64,000 bases of DNA from JAGOTP01 sp964582475 (GCA_964582475.1 CAZOQS010000001.1:124001-188000); one strand, 5' to 3'; numbered from the stretch's first letter, positions 42,192 through 50,557 are shown. The notes: a model not told the origin generated them from the sequence alone. Numbers and translations: made by a program.

Positions 42192-43638
42192 AAAAAACCG
42201 TGTGAGTTGGTTTTACGAGCGCTTCGTTGTTCCGTCCGAGATCAACGGTCCAATTTCCTGTACCCGTCTTTTGGGGCAGTGGAGCGTTACGGCCGGCGGC
42301 GTCGGGCAAGCAGACGATTATCTAAACGGTCTTTGGAAAGATGCCTTTCCTAAGCTGCCACGTGATTTGTCTGTCCGTCGTATCTTGATGCTAGGGTTTG
42401 GCCCAGGGGAAACGCTGAAGATGTATGCCAAGCGTTTCCCGAAAGCCTCGCTGACTGTTGTTGAAATTGATCAGGTCATGGTTGATCTCGCGCGGCGCTT
42501 TGGGCACTTGAGCGGGAAATTGATTCCGGAGATTATTATCGGAGACGCGGCGGAAGTACTCCCTCGCCTACAGGGTCAGTACGATTTGATCGTGCTCGAC
42601 ATGTTTATCGGGATCAACGTCGGAGTCGCGACCTACCAAGAAACAGTCATCAAAAATGTCTTGCGACTCCTGCGTCCGCACGGAGCCATCCTCATGAATG
42701 CCTACCTGGAACCGGAGGCAGTTGAATTGTGGAAGAGGCATTGCTCCATCGAAAAACACTGGAAGTATCGATTGAACCATGTGACGCTCTTTCGTCCTTG
42801 GGGTTCGGGTATCGTTGGGGACCCGCTGCCAGCGATCTATCAGCACAGCATGACGTGCAAGGAATATATCCAGCGAGAATATGGAAGCCGTCCGGGCTAT
42901 GAAGTAACCCACTCGGGTGAGGTCTACGGGATTCGGAAGAGGCTTCCGGGGTTTGCGTTTGATCATTACACGGGCTCTGGCGACCCAGCGACAGAAGGTC
43001 GTTCAAAGGGGGCTCGACTCGCGCTCTGGCAGCCGATCTCGGTTCGTCCAGATCGATCTACTGGTTGGCGGCCTTGTCCTTTACCTGCAGGGCATCGTTT
43101 GACTGGGTTTGCTCAGATTCCTATCGAAGGGCCCTTTCACTTAGGTTGGGCGGAGCATGCAAAACGGCATCGGGCACGTTGGTTGAAGCAAACCGAGTAC
43201 GAAGTGATCGACGCGGACCCGGAGACCTATATTAATGCGTTCTACACCTGTGGGAAGCGCAAAAGTTTAATTGCTATTTTTAGTGAAGAAGTGAGACGGA
43301 AAGCGGTGGCTCATGGTGACCGCATGACCCTGCGAGTCGCGAGACACCGAGAAACACAAGAAATTATCGCAGGCTTTGCCTCGCTCTGGATTCCAGAAAT
43401 TCAACAGACATTCCATGTCACGTCTTTTTTGACGCCGGCTGGTCAGAAGACTTCTGCGGCCGTTGGACTCGTGGATGATTGTTTCCAGATCGCTCAGGCG
43501 CGTGGCTGTCGGACGCTCGAGTTTGATGGTTTCCGAACAAAAGGAGACCCGGCCTCTTGGAATGGCTTTACCCAGTTCAAATCTCAGTTTGATGTCTTTT
43601 ATGTTCGTTGGCCAGGTTTGTGGCTTCGTTGGGATTAA
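42184..43638 (+). CDS. spermidine-synthase-like methyltransferase fused to a GNAT/FemAB-like domain
   Basis: 484 residues. Residues about 1-250 have the spermidine-synthase Rossmann layout (ILMLGFGPGETLKMYAKRFP, LTVVEIDQVMVDLARRF, YDLIVLDMFIG). Residues about 300-484 look like a FemAB/GNAT acyltransferase (RKAVAHGDRMTLRVARHRET, VGLVDDCFQIAQARGCRTLE, WNGFTQFKSQFD). The combination is unfamiliar to me; the substrate cannot be told. The apparent TTG start at 42184 overlaps the cyclophilin gene; GTG at 42202 is the alternative. Confidence 0.7.
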   Translation: MSRKNRVSWFYERFVVPSEINGPISCTRLLGQWSVTAGGVGQADDYLNGLWKDAFPKLPRDLSVRRILMLGFGPGETLKMYAKRFPKASLTVVEIDQVMVDLARRFGHLSGKLIPEIIIGDAAEVLPRLQGQYDLIVLDMFIGINVGVATYQETVIKNVLRLLRPHGAILMNAYLEPEAVELWKRHCSIEKHWKYRLNHVTLFRPWGSGIVGDPLPAIYQHSMTCKEYIQREYGSRPGYEVTHSGEVYGIRKRLPGFAFDHYTGSGDPATEGRSKGARLALWQPISVRPDRSTGWRPCPLPAGHRLTGFAQIPIEGPFHLGWAEHAKRHRARWLKQTEYEVIDADPETYINAFYTCGKRKSLIAIFSEEVRRKAVAHGDRMTLRVARHRETQEIIAGFASLWIPEIQQTFHVTSFLTPAGQKTSAAVGLVDDCFQIAQARGCRTLEFDGFRTKGDPASWNGFTQFKSQFDVFYVRWPGLWLRWD

Positions 43639-43648
43639 GAGAGAATCC

Positions 43649-44488
43649 CTACTTCATCTTCAACCAAACTTCATTCCACCCATCAACGATTGGAAGCTTT
43701 AATTTCGGAGAGATCCGGCGTTTGATTGTTCCATAGGTAAAGTTTCCGCACGCTGTCTCTGAGGCCTTACAGAAGTCGCTTGCCCCGTATCCTTTTGATG
43801 ATCCGGTCGCAAGATGTGAATAGGCGCCACCGTTCCAGGAGCCTGTTCCATACCAAGTGGTGTTTGCTGGCCCTGCTTTCATAACGCAGCGAATTCCTGA
43901 ATGTGTTGGTTTTGCATTTTTTGATGTACTCCTCTTTGAATAATCATCGATGGAAATCGCGCGATACTGGTCGAACCATTTTCCGCAGGAGGTTGGGCTC
44001 GCAAGCGGAACATACTCAACGCCTGTCGTCCGCGTCCATTCCTCATCCCACCCACCGCCTTTTACCTGGATGTGATCGGCGTCGATTATCCTCATTTTAA
44101 GATTACCTGCATAATTTCCATCGGCACATTCCCCGTTTCCTGTGATATCAGATGCGAACCCTTTTAGTACCTGTGGATCATTCTTTTCTAGATAGGCTTG
44201 GCCGACATGACGATACCGACAAGTGGCCCCGTACCAACTTCCTTCACCATACCAAGCGAAAGCGGGGACTTTGTTCGCGAGAACTGGTCCAGTGCTGCGT
44301 TTTACACAGCGGACACCCATCCCTTCACGCCCATCAAGCCCGCGTACAACGTATGTTTCAAGGTACGGTCCACAGGAGAAGAGGGGTGGTGAGAAGTCTG
44401 GGTCATAGGCGCGGGCAGGTTGAAGCGCGGTAAGGTTACAGGCGAGCAGGAGGGTGAGACCGCAGAGTTTTAGAAGAGGTTTGAGCAT
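43649..44488 (-). CDS. secreted Cys-rich protein with a tandem-duplicated domain
   Basis: About 279 residues. The signal peptide MLKPLLKLCGLTLLLACNLT ends at ARA. Two related halves of about 110 residues follow, each with C, GIRCV/GVRCV, WYGxGSW, a second Cys pair (GNGECADGNYAGNLKMRI; ETACGNFTYGTIKRRI) and a closing GWNExW/GGWDEEW. Six or more Cys suggest disulfides. The family is not named to me. The start at 44488 is fixed by the promoter TTGCTT-18-TATCAT, whose -10 ends 8 bases before it. Confidence 0.8.
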   Translation of the reverse strand: MLKPLLKLCGLTLLLACNLTALQPARAYDPDFSPPLFSCGPYLETYVVRGLDGREGMGVRCVKRSTGPVLANKVPAFAWYGEGSWYGATCRYRHVGQAYLEKNDPQVLKGFASDITGNGECADGNYAGNLKMRIIDADHIQVKGGGWDEEWTRTTGVEYVPLASPTSCGKWFDQYRAISIDDYSKRSTSKNAKPTHSGIRCVMKAGPANTTWYGTGSWNGGAYSHLATGSSKGYGASDFCKASETACGNFTYGTIKRRISPKLKLPIVDGWNEVWLKMK

Positions 44489-44496
44489 ATATCGGT

Positions 44497-44526
44497 ATGA
44501 TAGGGTCATTGCGAGTCGCGAAGCAA
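44497..44526 (-). promoter_or_regulatory. promoter of the Cys-rich secreted protein gene
   Basis: On the minus strand TTGCTT (44526-44521), 18 bases, TATCAT (44502-44497), 8 bases to ATG 44488; a leaderless arrangement. Confidence 0.55.
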
Positions 44527-44570
44527 CGATTGGGGGTACGGGGCACCTGGTCAGATGCGCGGTTCCCTCG

Positions 44571-44576
44571 TACTCT
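44571..44576 (+). promoter_or_regulatory. -10 box of a leaderless-type promoter
   Basis: TACTCT ends 8 bases before the ATG of the C39 peptidase gene at 44585. It is the same hexamer and spacing as in front of the helicase gene at 38188. Confidence 0.5.
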
Positions 44577-44584
44577 AGGGGCAT

Positions 44585-45457
44585 ATGCGCTCTGCCCGAA
44601 TTCTTCTCGTTGTGTCCGTCATCCTCGGAGTGGGTGGAGGTGCGGCATATGCTGCGCGTGGAGTTTTTCGTCCGTGGGTAGAGGACTTGCAGCGTCCCTC
44701 CATCCCGGCGGCGGCTCCTTATCGACCGGCGACTTCCTCGGTTGTTGTCAGGGCTACGACTACGTCAGGAGTTCCTCCACTCGCTACGACGACAGTCGTA
44801 GTCCAGCCAAGTCCGGTAACGACCACCACTCCTCCTGCCCTTAGTACCCCACTGGTGGACCCATTTACGTTTGAAGGGGTACGTCCGGCTGAAGCGAACT
44901 TGGCGGTCCCTTTTATGCTACAGGCGCCAAAACAAAATTGGGACATGCCGTATCAGGAAGCCTGTGAAGAGGCTTCGCTCCTCATGGTGCAGAATTTTTT
45001 GAACGGACGAACGACAGATTTTACGGCGAATGAGGCGGATCGTCTCATCCTTGATTTGGTGGCGTATGAAACAAGTCAGGGAGATGCTCCGGACGTCACA
45101 CTTCGAAGAATTGGAGAGATTGCGCAAGCGCGCTATGGCGTCCGTGCAGTTGTGAAAGAGCTGACCACGATGGAGACCGTGCGGAATGCGATTGCGAATG
45201 GATATCCCGTGATCTTTCCGGCCTCGGGCAAAGCGCTGAAAAATCCGAATTTCCGGAATGGAGGCCCGCTGTATCACATGCTGTTAATAAAAGGATATTT
45301 GCGCGATGGGCGCATCATTACGAACGACCCAGGAACGCGGAAAGGAAAGGATTATATTTACGATGCAGCCGTTCTCTTGAATGCGGCTCACGATTGGAAT
45401 GATGGGAATGTACCTGAGGGAGAAAAGATTGTGCTTGTGCTAATGCCATCAACGTAA
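44585..45457 (+). CDS. exported C39-like cysteine peptidase
   Basis: 290 residues. One N-terminal membrane helix or signal (LLVVSVILGVGGGAAYAA) and a Thr/Pro/Val-rich linker lead a Peptidase_C39_2 domain. The catalytic Cys is in PYQEACEEASLLMVQNFL, the His in GPLYHMLLIKGY and the Asp in IITNDPGTRKGKDYIY. It probably acts outside the cell on peptides or wall material. It is 3 bases ahead of the CapA-like gene, a likely operon. Confidence 0.88.
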   Translation: MRSARILLVVSVILGVGGGAAYAARGVFRPWVEDLQRPSIPAAAPYRPATSSVVVRATTTSGVPPLATTTVVVQPSPVTTTTPPALSTPLVDPFTFEGVRPAEANLAVPFMLQAPKQNWDMPYQEACEEASLLMVQNFLNGRTTDFTANEADRLILDLVAYETSQGDAPDVTLRRIGEIAQARYGVRAVVKELTTMETVRNAIANGYPVIFPASGKALKNPNFRNGGPLYHMLLIKGYLRDGRIITNDPGTRKGKDYIYDAAVLLNAAHDWNDGNVPEGEKIVLVLMPST

Positions 45458-45460
45458 TCT

Positions 45461-46624
45461 ATGACACAAAAAACCCGCAGCTTGGCGTTGTTGGGAGGGC
45501 TGTTATTGGTCCTCGGAATCCTTGTCCTGCTTTGGCGATCCATCACTCCTTCGGAGGCGCAGCGGATTATTCCCGAACAACAGCCGGCTACTCAACAACA
45601 GCAGGTATCGATTTCATCTGAGTCAGGCGTCGTTTCTTCTTCGAGCACCCCAGTGTCGGCAATTTCGACCACTATCCTTCCTACTGTGGCGACGAGCTCT
45701 GCCCCTGTGTCGACAGATATTTCTCTCTTAGTCGTGGGGGATATCATGCTTGATCGAAACGTCGCGGCTCGTACCAAGAAGTCGGGCAATCCACGCTATC
45801 CATTTCTGCAGCTTCCTGCAGATTGGGTCTCCGGGGTTGATTTTGCCCTCGCGAATTTAGAGGGGCCGGTTACTCCGGTGCGTCGGCCACCTGTGAAATC
45901 GATTGATTTTCAATTTGATCCTGCGTGGACGGCGGTACTGAAGTCGGAAGGCTGGGATGGATTTTCTCAGGCAAATAACCACGCGCTTGATCAAGGATCA
46001 GCGGGGTATGCTGATTCGGTTTCGCGTTTACGACAAGCAGGCTTCGTGACCTTTGGTCACCAAGTGGACGATGGGTTGATCGCGCTCGCAACGACAACGA
46101 TAAAAGGCGAGCGGTTGGCGTTTCTTGGATGGAACAACACTGACAATCCCGTGAATCGCGTGCAGGCGGCAGGAGCGATTGCGACGGCAAAGGCAGAGTC
46201 AGATCTTGTGATCGCCTACCTCCACTGGGGGAATGAGTACCGTGATCGTCCAGATGCGCAGAACGTTGAACTCGCGCATTGGCTGATTGATCAAGGTGTG
46301 GATCTTGTTATCGGGGGCCACCCACACTGGGTTCAAGGATTCTCTTCCTACAAAGGAAAGCCGATCGTCTGGTCATTAGGGAATTTTGTGTTTGATCAGG
46401 ATTGGTCGAAAGAAACGCAACAAGGGCTCGCGATTGAATTGAGCATCACTCCAGAAGCCATTCGGATTCTCCCCGTTCCCTTAAGTATAAAAGTAAGTCA
46501 GCCGAAAAAAGAGGTGGGGACTATTCTCGCTGCGCGTTTAGAGGCGCTCGCAAAGATCTCAGATAGTGAGTTGCAGCAGGTGATCAAAGAAGGAAAAGAG
46601 TTGGTCTTTACGCGAGACAACTAA
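45461..46624 (+). CDS. CapA-family (PgsA-like) exported metallophosphatase-like protein
   Basis: 387 residues. An N-terminal anchor (LALLGGLLLVLGILVLLW) and a Ser/Thr-rich linker precede a CapA domain with metal motifs VVGDIMLDRNVA, FALANLEGPVTPV, FSQANNHALDQGSAGY, IAYLHWGNEYRDRP and VIGGHPHWVQGF. CapA proteins belong to the calcineurin-like fold and are linked to poly-gamma-glutamate capsules, but no capBC genes are seen here. It follows the C39 peptidase after 3 bases. Confidence 0.9.
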   Translation: MTQKTRSLALLGGLLLVLGILVLLWRSITPSEAQRIIPEQQPATQQQQVSISSESGVVSSSSTPVSAISTTILPTVATSSAPVSTDISLLVVGDIMLDRNVAARTKKSGNPRYPFLQLPADWVSGVDFALANLEGPVTPVRRPPVKSIDFQFDPAWTAVLKSEGWDGFSQANNHALDQGSAGYADSVSRLRQAGFVTFGHQVDDGLIALATTTIKGERLAFLGWNNTDNPVNRVQAAGAIATAKAESDLVIAYLHWGNEYRDRPDAQNVELAHWLIDQGVDLVIGGHPHWVQGFSSYKGKPIVWSLGNFVFDQDWSKETQQGLAIELSITPEAIRILPVPLSIKVSQPKKEVGTILAARLEALAKISDSELQQVIKEGKELVFTRDN

Positions 46625-46769
46625 AAGAGAGTTTTTTTAAAATGCGTCGCGCCCGCTGGGTAGATCCAGTCGGGCGCTTTGGCGTTGAGTCTCTCTTTCT
46701 GTCCGCGAGTGCGCGAACGTGTTGGGGTTGGTGCCTTATCTGCTCGGTCCGCGGGTTGCGCGGTGTTGC

Positions 46770-47141
46770 TCAGCCCTCGACGGGCGGCTCCTCGGCGGGG
46801 ACCGGGTCGTCACCCTCGACGGGCGCGTCGGGCGCCGCGGGCTCGGGCTCCTCGGGCGGGGTGCTCGGGACGTCCGGGAGCGGCTCGGGCTCGGCCGGGG
46901 TCTCGGGGGCCGCGGGCTCCTCGGCGGACGGCTCTTCGGCCACGGGCTCCTCCGGCGCGTCGGGCGCCGGGGCGGGCTCGGTCACGGCCGGGGCGGCGGG
47001 CGTCTGGCCCTCCTCCTCGGTCGGCTGCGGGGCCTCGGCCTCACCCGTCGGGGGCGCGGTCGGGGACTGGGAGGGGGTCGCCTCGGTGGCGGGGGGTCCG
47101 CCCTCCGGCTGCTCGGGGTTCTCGTCTTCGCCCTGGTGCAT
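46770..47141 (-). CDS. GC-rich orphan gene, acidic Pro/Glu/Ala-rich protein
   Basis: 123 residues, nearly all Pro, Glu, Ala, Thr, Gly and Asp (for example EEPVAEEPSAEEPAAPETP). It has no hydrophobic segment, so it is an acidic, fully disordered protein. ATG 47141 has a GAGGAG Shine-Dalgarno 9 bases upstream, a leader of about 85 bases and a strong promoter. The opposite strand is also open because of the GC bias, but it lacks these signals. A hairpin near 46650-46678 may terminate it. Function unknown. Confidence 0.6.
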   Translation of the reverse strand: MHQGEDENPEQPEGGPPATEATPSQSPTAPPTGEAEAPQPTEEEGQTPAAPAVTEPAPAPDAPEEPVAEEPSAEEPAAPETPAEPEPLPDVPSTPPEEPEPAAPDAPVEGDDPVPAEEPPVEG

Positions 47142-47230
47142 GACTCTTGGCTCCTCACGATTGCCCTGGAACTCCTTAAAACGGGAACGTCTCCCGCTGT
47201 CAGGTTGCGCACGGGCTCATGCGACTTGGT

Positions 47231-47260
47231 GTTATAGCAACAGGCAGTAAGCGCTGTCAA
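47231..47260 (-). promoter_or_regulatory. promoter of the acidic-protein gene
   Basis: On the minus strand TTGACA (47260-47255), 18 bases, TATAAC (47236-47231). The leader contains a small CGGGA/TCCCG hairpin followed by TTTT, which could attenuate. Confidence 0.65.
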
Positions 47261-47302
47261 AGGAAGGAGCTACCGGATGACTCGCGACGACTCGTCGCGG
47301 CT

Positions 47303-47500
47303 TCAGCGCAGGAAGGGGTTCGAGCGACCCCGGCGTCCCTGCGCGCGGCGGATGACCGTTGCCGGCAGCCGCGTGTCCTGCGCGACGTGGTGCCGCTTCT
47401 TCAAGCGGCACTTCTTGGCGGGGTTGCCCCACATGAGCTGGGGCTGTCCGGCACGCTTCCTGTTCGCGGCACGAATCTGTCGAGGCGTCAGACCCTTCAT
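47303..47500 (-). CDS. GC-rich orphan gene, small very basic protein
   Basis: 65 residues from ATG 47500 (MKGLTPRQIRAANRKRAGQP), with KKCRLKKRHHVAQ in the middle and a Gly/Arg tail ending GRRGRSNPFLR. It is strongly positive, with two Cys/His clusters too weak to call a zinc finger; it is probably nucleic-acid binding. SD GGAGG lies 8 bases before the ATG. It has its own promoter and lies upstream of the acidic-protein gene on the same strand. No family recognised. Confidence 0.6.
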   Translation of the reverse strand: MKGLTPRQIRAANRKRAGQPQLMWGNPAKKCRLKKRHHVAQDTRLPATVIRRAQGRRGRSNPFLR

Positions 47501-47580
47501 CACAGTGACCTCCGATCAAACGGGAACGCACGTCGTTCGAACTCTGCGCAAAGAGGCGCGTCAGCTCTTCTCGCTGAAGC

Positions 47581-47610
47581 GTTCTAGCAGGGAATCTCGC
47601 TGATCGTCAA
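47581..47610 (-). promoter_or_regulatory. promoter of the small basic protein gene
   Basis: On the minus strand TTGACG (47610-47605), 18 bases, TAGAAC (47586-47581); a leader of about 75 bases. Confidence 0.6.
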
Positions 47611-47666
47611 TTGGATAAGTAACGCAGGCAACAGCACAGATCGTGTGCTACCCTTGAAACTACCTT

Positions 47667-48164
47667 ATGCAACCAATGCGTTTTCAAGATCTTACATTGG
47701 AAGATCAATTCCTTTTGGACGAAGCCGAGCGAGCGATGGCGAATGCCTACGCCCCTTATTCGCTGCGTCAGGTTGGGTGCGCGATCCGTTCCCTGAACAA
47801 GCGTGTGTATATTGGTTCAAATTTTGAACAAGCTTCGGAGGTCGCGACGATCTGCGCGGAGCAAGCTGCTGTTGCCGCCGCAAATACCGCCAGCGATCGG
47901 GCGCTCGAAGCGTTGGCGATGATTGTGAAGCGCGTGAACGGATCAATCTCCGAGCCGCTCACTCCTTGCGGACTTTGCCGCCAGTACATTTATGAGCTCG
48001 CAGAGCTTGCTGACCGGGATGTGATCATTATCTGTAGTGATACCGCGAAATCAAAGATCGTTGTTGGAACGATTCGTGAACTCTTGCCACGCGCGGTCGG
48101 ACCGCATACGTTGCAAACAAACGTAGATCTCTATCGTCCGTTGCTCCCAAAGCCAACATTGTAA
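47667..48164 (+). CDS. cdd: cytidine deaminase
   Basis: 165 residues with the zinc deaminase motifs: TICAEQAAVAAA (Cys-Ala-Glu, with Cys in place of His as zinc ligand) and PCGLCRQYIYEL (PCGxCRQ). NFEQASEVATICAEQ matches the substrate-binding N-FE. It deaminates cytidine or deoxycytidine in pyrimidine salvage, which suits a genome with only a pyrD remnant in view. It is slightly longer than the usual 130-140 residues. xseA follows after 2 bases. Confidence 0.93.
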   Translation: MQPMRFQDLTLEDQFLLDEAERAMANAYAPYSLRQVGCAIRSLNKRVYIGSNFEQASEVATICAEQAAVAAANTASDRALEALAMIVKRVNGSISEPLTPCGLCRQYIYELAELADRDVIIICSDTAKSKIVVGTIRELLPRAVGPHTLQTNVDLYRPLLPKPTL

Positions 48165-48166
48165 CT

Positions 48167-49348
48167 ATGCACATCATGACCGTCTCGGCCTTCATCGCGT
48201 ACTTGAATGACACATTCAAGGCAGTTTGGGATAGTCAGCAGGTAGCGCTTGAAGGCGAGGTGGCCTCATACCGTTGTTCGCAAGGACAGTGGGTGAACTT
48301 TGATCTGAAAGATGAAGGTGGACTCGTGAGTATCTTTATGCCCGCCGCAAAGTTGAATGTTCCCATTCAAGATGGAATGCGTGTCCGTTTATTTGGCTGG
48401 CCACGTGTGTACCCTAAGTATGGAAAGTTTTCTTTTTCAGCGGATCGTGTGGAGTTGTTGGGTGAAGGCGCGCTGCAAAAGGCACTCCAGCTTCTAAGAT
48501 TGAAACTTGAGAAGGAAGGATTATTTGAAATCAGTCGCAAACGTACACTCGTGCGCTTTCCGCAGCGAATCGCACTAGTCGCTTCACGTGAAAGTGCTGC
48601 CTACGGCGACTTCGTACGCATCCTGACGGAGCGTTGGGGCGGGCTCGAGATCGACCTCTATCATGTGATGGTACAAGGCGAGCAAGCGCCGACACAGATC
48701 GTAGCGGCGATCCAAACCGCTCAACAGATGCACTCTGAACGTCGGTATGACGCGCTTGTTCTGACGCGCGGCGGGGGATCGCTCGAAGAATTGATGGCCT
48801 TTAACAACGAGCAAGTCGTGCGCGCCCTTTTTTCTTCCGTGATCCCAACGGTTGTCGGGATTGGCCATGAACGTGATCTTACACTCGCGGAAGAAGTGGC
48901 GGACATCCGGGGTTCAACGCCCACCGATTGTGCGCGTCGTCTGGTCCTTGATCGAATGGATGTATTGTATGAACTGGCGACCGTTCAATCCTCGGTGAGT
49001 TCGGCAATTGATGCCTGGATCGATGAGGCGCGTGATCGAATCGAGCGTGTGATGGTCCGTACCGATTCATGGCTCAAGCAGTGTGCCTGGCGTTTCACCC
49101 ATCTTGAGAAGGCGATTCATACGGGGTTAGAGCGAACGATTGAAGTCACGCGTGATCGTCTGGATGCTCTGGACCGTCTGATCCGCGCGCATCAACCAGA
49201 AGCGATTTTGCGCAAAGGCTACGCAATTGTACGCAACGCGACGGGGACCGTTCAATCGTCTGCTCAAAAGACCCAACCAGGGGACGAAGTGTCGATTCAA
49301 TTCAAAGATGGTACAGTCACTTCAATCATTTCTTCACCGAATGTATAG
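48167..49348 (+). CDS. xseA: exodeoxyribonuclease VII large subunit
   Basis: 393 residues. The N-terminal OB fold (VALEGEVASYRCSQGQWVNF, LFGWPRVYPKYGKFSFSADR) precedes the catalytic core: RIALVASRESAAYGDFVRIL, LVLTRGGGSLEELMAFNNE, VVGIGHERDLTLAEEVADIRGSTPT. A coiled-coil region binds XseB, and the C-terminus ends KGYAIVRNATG and a beta strand. ExoVII degrades single-stranded DNA from both ends. It overlaps the alternative xseB start. Confidence 0.95.
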   Translation: MHIMTVSAFIAYLNDTFKAVWDSQQVALEGEVASYRCSQGQWVNFDLKDEGGLVSIFMPAAKLNVPIQDGMRVRLFGWPRVYPKYGKFSFSADRVELLGEGALQKALQLLRLKLEKEGLFEISRKRTLVRFPQRIALVASRESAAYGDFVRILTERWGGLEIDLYHVMVQGEQAPTQIVAAIQTAQQMHSERRYDALVLTRGGGSLEELMAFNNEQVVRALFSSVIPTVVGIGHERDLTLAEEVADIRGSTPTDCARRLVLDRMDVLYELATVQSSVSSAIDAWIDEARDRIERVMVRTDSWLKQCAWRFTHLEKAIHTGLERTIEVTRDRLDALDRLIRAHQPEAILRKGYAIVRNATGTVQSSAQKTQPGDEVSIQFKDGTVTSIISSPNV

Positions 49349-49352
49349 CTCT

Positions 49353-49571
49353 ATGGCCAAAAAGAAATTAGACGTCGACGTGGCTCACTCCTTCAAGGAA
49401 TTGGAAGAGATCTCTACATGGTTTGAACAGGCCGAGCCAGATTTGGATGAAGGCTTGAAACGCTTCGAGCGCGCGATGGAATTATCCGCTGCCCTCCGCG
49501 AGCGTTTGCAAGAAGCGGAAAACACAATCAAAGAAATTAAGGTACGCTATGGGACGACGTCCGAAGAATAA
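49353..49571 (+). CDS. xseB: exodeoxyribonuclease VII small subunit
   Basis: 72 residues: MAKKKLDVDVAHSFKELEEI through LDEGLKRFERAMELSAALRE, the two-helix XseB plan (FEQAEPDLDEGLKRFERAM). Several XseB copies assemble on the XseA coiled coil. ATG at 49353 is 4 bases after the xseA stop; an in-frame ATG at 49341 overlaps xseA. Confidence 0.93.
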   Translation: MAKKKLDVDVAHSFKELEEISTWFEQAEPDLDEGLKRFERAMELSAALRERLQEAENTIKEIKVRYGTTSEE

Positions 49572-49599
49572 TTCGCTCTTTTACCTTTAACGCCTCACT

Positions 49600-49938
49600 A
49601 TGTCTTTACTTCTTCGCTTGATCTTGAATGCACTCGCTGTGATTCTGGTCTCGTACATTGTTCCAGGGGTACAAGTGAATGGGTTCTTTACGGCTCTCAT
49701 CACGGCGTTTGTGATTGGACTGATCAACGCTGTTATCCGACCAATTCTCTTGGTGTTGTCGTTGCCTATTAATATTTTGACGCTGGGCTTGTTCACGCTC
49801 GTAATTAACGCGCTCATGTTCTGGTTGGCTTCGGCTCTGGTACCGGGTTTTCAAGTCGCCGGCTTCGGCGCGGCATTAATCGGCGCCTTGGTGTTCTGGC
49901 TTATTTCTTGGGCGACGAACGCCCTCGTGCGTGAGTAG
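49600..49938 (+). CDS. YvlD/phage-holin-4-like membrane protein
   Basis: 112 residues with four membrane helices and the family motifs: LIVPG-like SYIVPGVQVNGFFTALITAF, GLINAVIRPILLVLSLPINI, LTLGLFTLVINALMFWLAS and the second LVPGFQVAGFGAALIGALV. Family function is unknown; in Bacillus it lies in a cell-envelope stress operon. Probably co-transcribed with xseAB. Confidence 0.9.
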   Translation: MSLLLRLILNALAVILVSYIVPGVQVNGFFTALITAFVIGLINAVIRPILLVLSLPINILTLGLFTLVINALMFWLASALVPGFQVAGFGAALIGALVFWLISWATNALVRE

Positions 49939-49981
49939 GTCCTCATTTTTCGCAAAAATGGCCGAATAACGGCCAAAAAGA

Positions 49982-50010
49982 TTGACGAAAGACCCGTAAT
50001 TGTATAGATT
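49982..50010 (+). promoter_or_regulatory. promoter of the GC-rich gene at 50096
   Basis: TTGACG (49982-49987), 17 bases, TAGATT (50005-50010); a leader of about 80 bases. Confidence 0.65.
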
Positions 50011-50095
50011 ACGTGGTTCTTTGTTTCTGTTCCTTAGATCGGGGGCATGTTGTTCTCGATCGGCTCTGTCACTCGCATGTCTGCAGGGAGGTGTC

Positions 50096-50347
50096 ATGGT
50101 GAGTTGTCCTAGTGTTCCGCCGTTCGGATCCGTTGCCGCTGCTTGGCAGGTTGTGATGCGGTTGCTCGAGGCGAAGGGTCGCTTCGAGCGGGCTGCTTAC
50201 AACGAGGCCTGCAAGGCGGCTGGCATCCCGGCGGAAAAGAGGGAGGACCTGCGGACGACCTTCCGCCCCCGTGGCGGCTGTTCGATCCGGGCGATCCCGA
50301 TCCCGACAGGTGGGGCTCTTCGTAGCTCCCGCCGCCGCACGCGCTGA
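50096..50347 (+). CDS. GC-rich orphan gene, small basic hypothetical protein
   Basis: 83 residues from ATG 50096 (MVSCPSVPPFGSVAAAWQVV). A helical middle (RLLEAKGRFERAAYNEACKA) is followed by an Arg-rich tail ending RSSRRRTR. SD GGGAGGTG is placed just before the ATG. It has its own promoter upstream and a strong hairpin terminator downstream, so it is a self-contained unit inserted between YvlD and the rplJ leader. Third codon positions are GC-rich. No family recognised. Confidence 0.6.
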   Translation: MVSCPSVPPFGSVAAAWQVVMRLLEAKGRFERAAYNEACKAAGIPAEKREDLRTTFRPRGGCSIRAIPIPTGGALRSSRRRTR

Positions 50348-50405
50348 CCTCAGCGCCCTTCCGGGTTACGCCACCATCGGCTCACTCTGAGCCGCCGGCG
50401 TAGCC

Positions 50406-50450
50406 CATCCCCCAGGACTGGTCTTCTCGTAAGATTGCTCCTGGGGGATG
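50406..50450 (+). terminator. terminator of the GC-rich gene at 50096
   Basis: 12-base perfect arms CATCCCCCAGGA and TCCTGGGGGATG around a 21-base loop. It ends at the first base of the next promoter. Confidence 0.75.
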
Positions 50451-50479
50451 TTGACCGCTTTTTCAGCCTCGGCTATAGT
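50451..50479 (+). promoter_or_regulatory. rplJL promoter
   Basis: TTGACC (50451-50456), 17 bases, TATAGT (50474-50479), giving a leader of about 160 bases. Confidence 0.75.
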
Positions 50480-50490
50480 CTCCGCGAACA

Positions 50491-50557
50491 ACCAAAGACT
50501 CCATAGACAGCAAGGCCAAGCTCAGCTTGGTTAAACGCTCAACCTTGCCGAGGACGT
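50491..50557 (+). ncRNA. ribosomal protein L10 leader
   Basis: ACTCCATAGACAGCAAGGCC and CCTTGCCGAGGACGT carry the conserved bases of the L10 leader (AGACAGCAGG and CCUGCCGAGG), paired around a CTCAGCTTGG region. L10(L12)4 binds this RNA and represses its own operon. Two further hairpins between 50563 and 50630 (AAAAGTCGCT/AGCGCTTTT-like, and ACCACGGG/CCTGTGGT followed by a T-rich run) could be the anti- or terminator. Confidence 0.75.

Noticed and set aside
46642..47250. Gly/Ser-rich plus-strand frame of 202 codons
   Set aside because: It is the complement of the Pro/Glu-rich minus-strand gene, and no promoter or SD precedes it.
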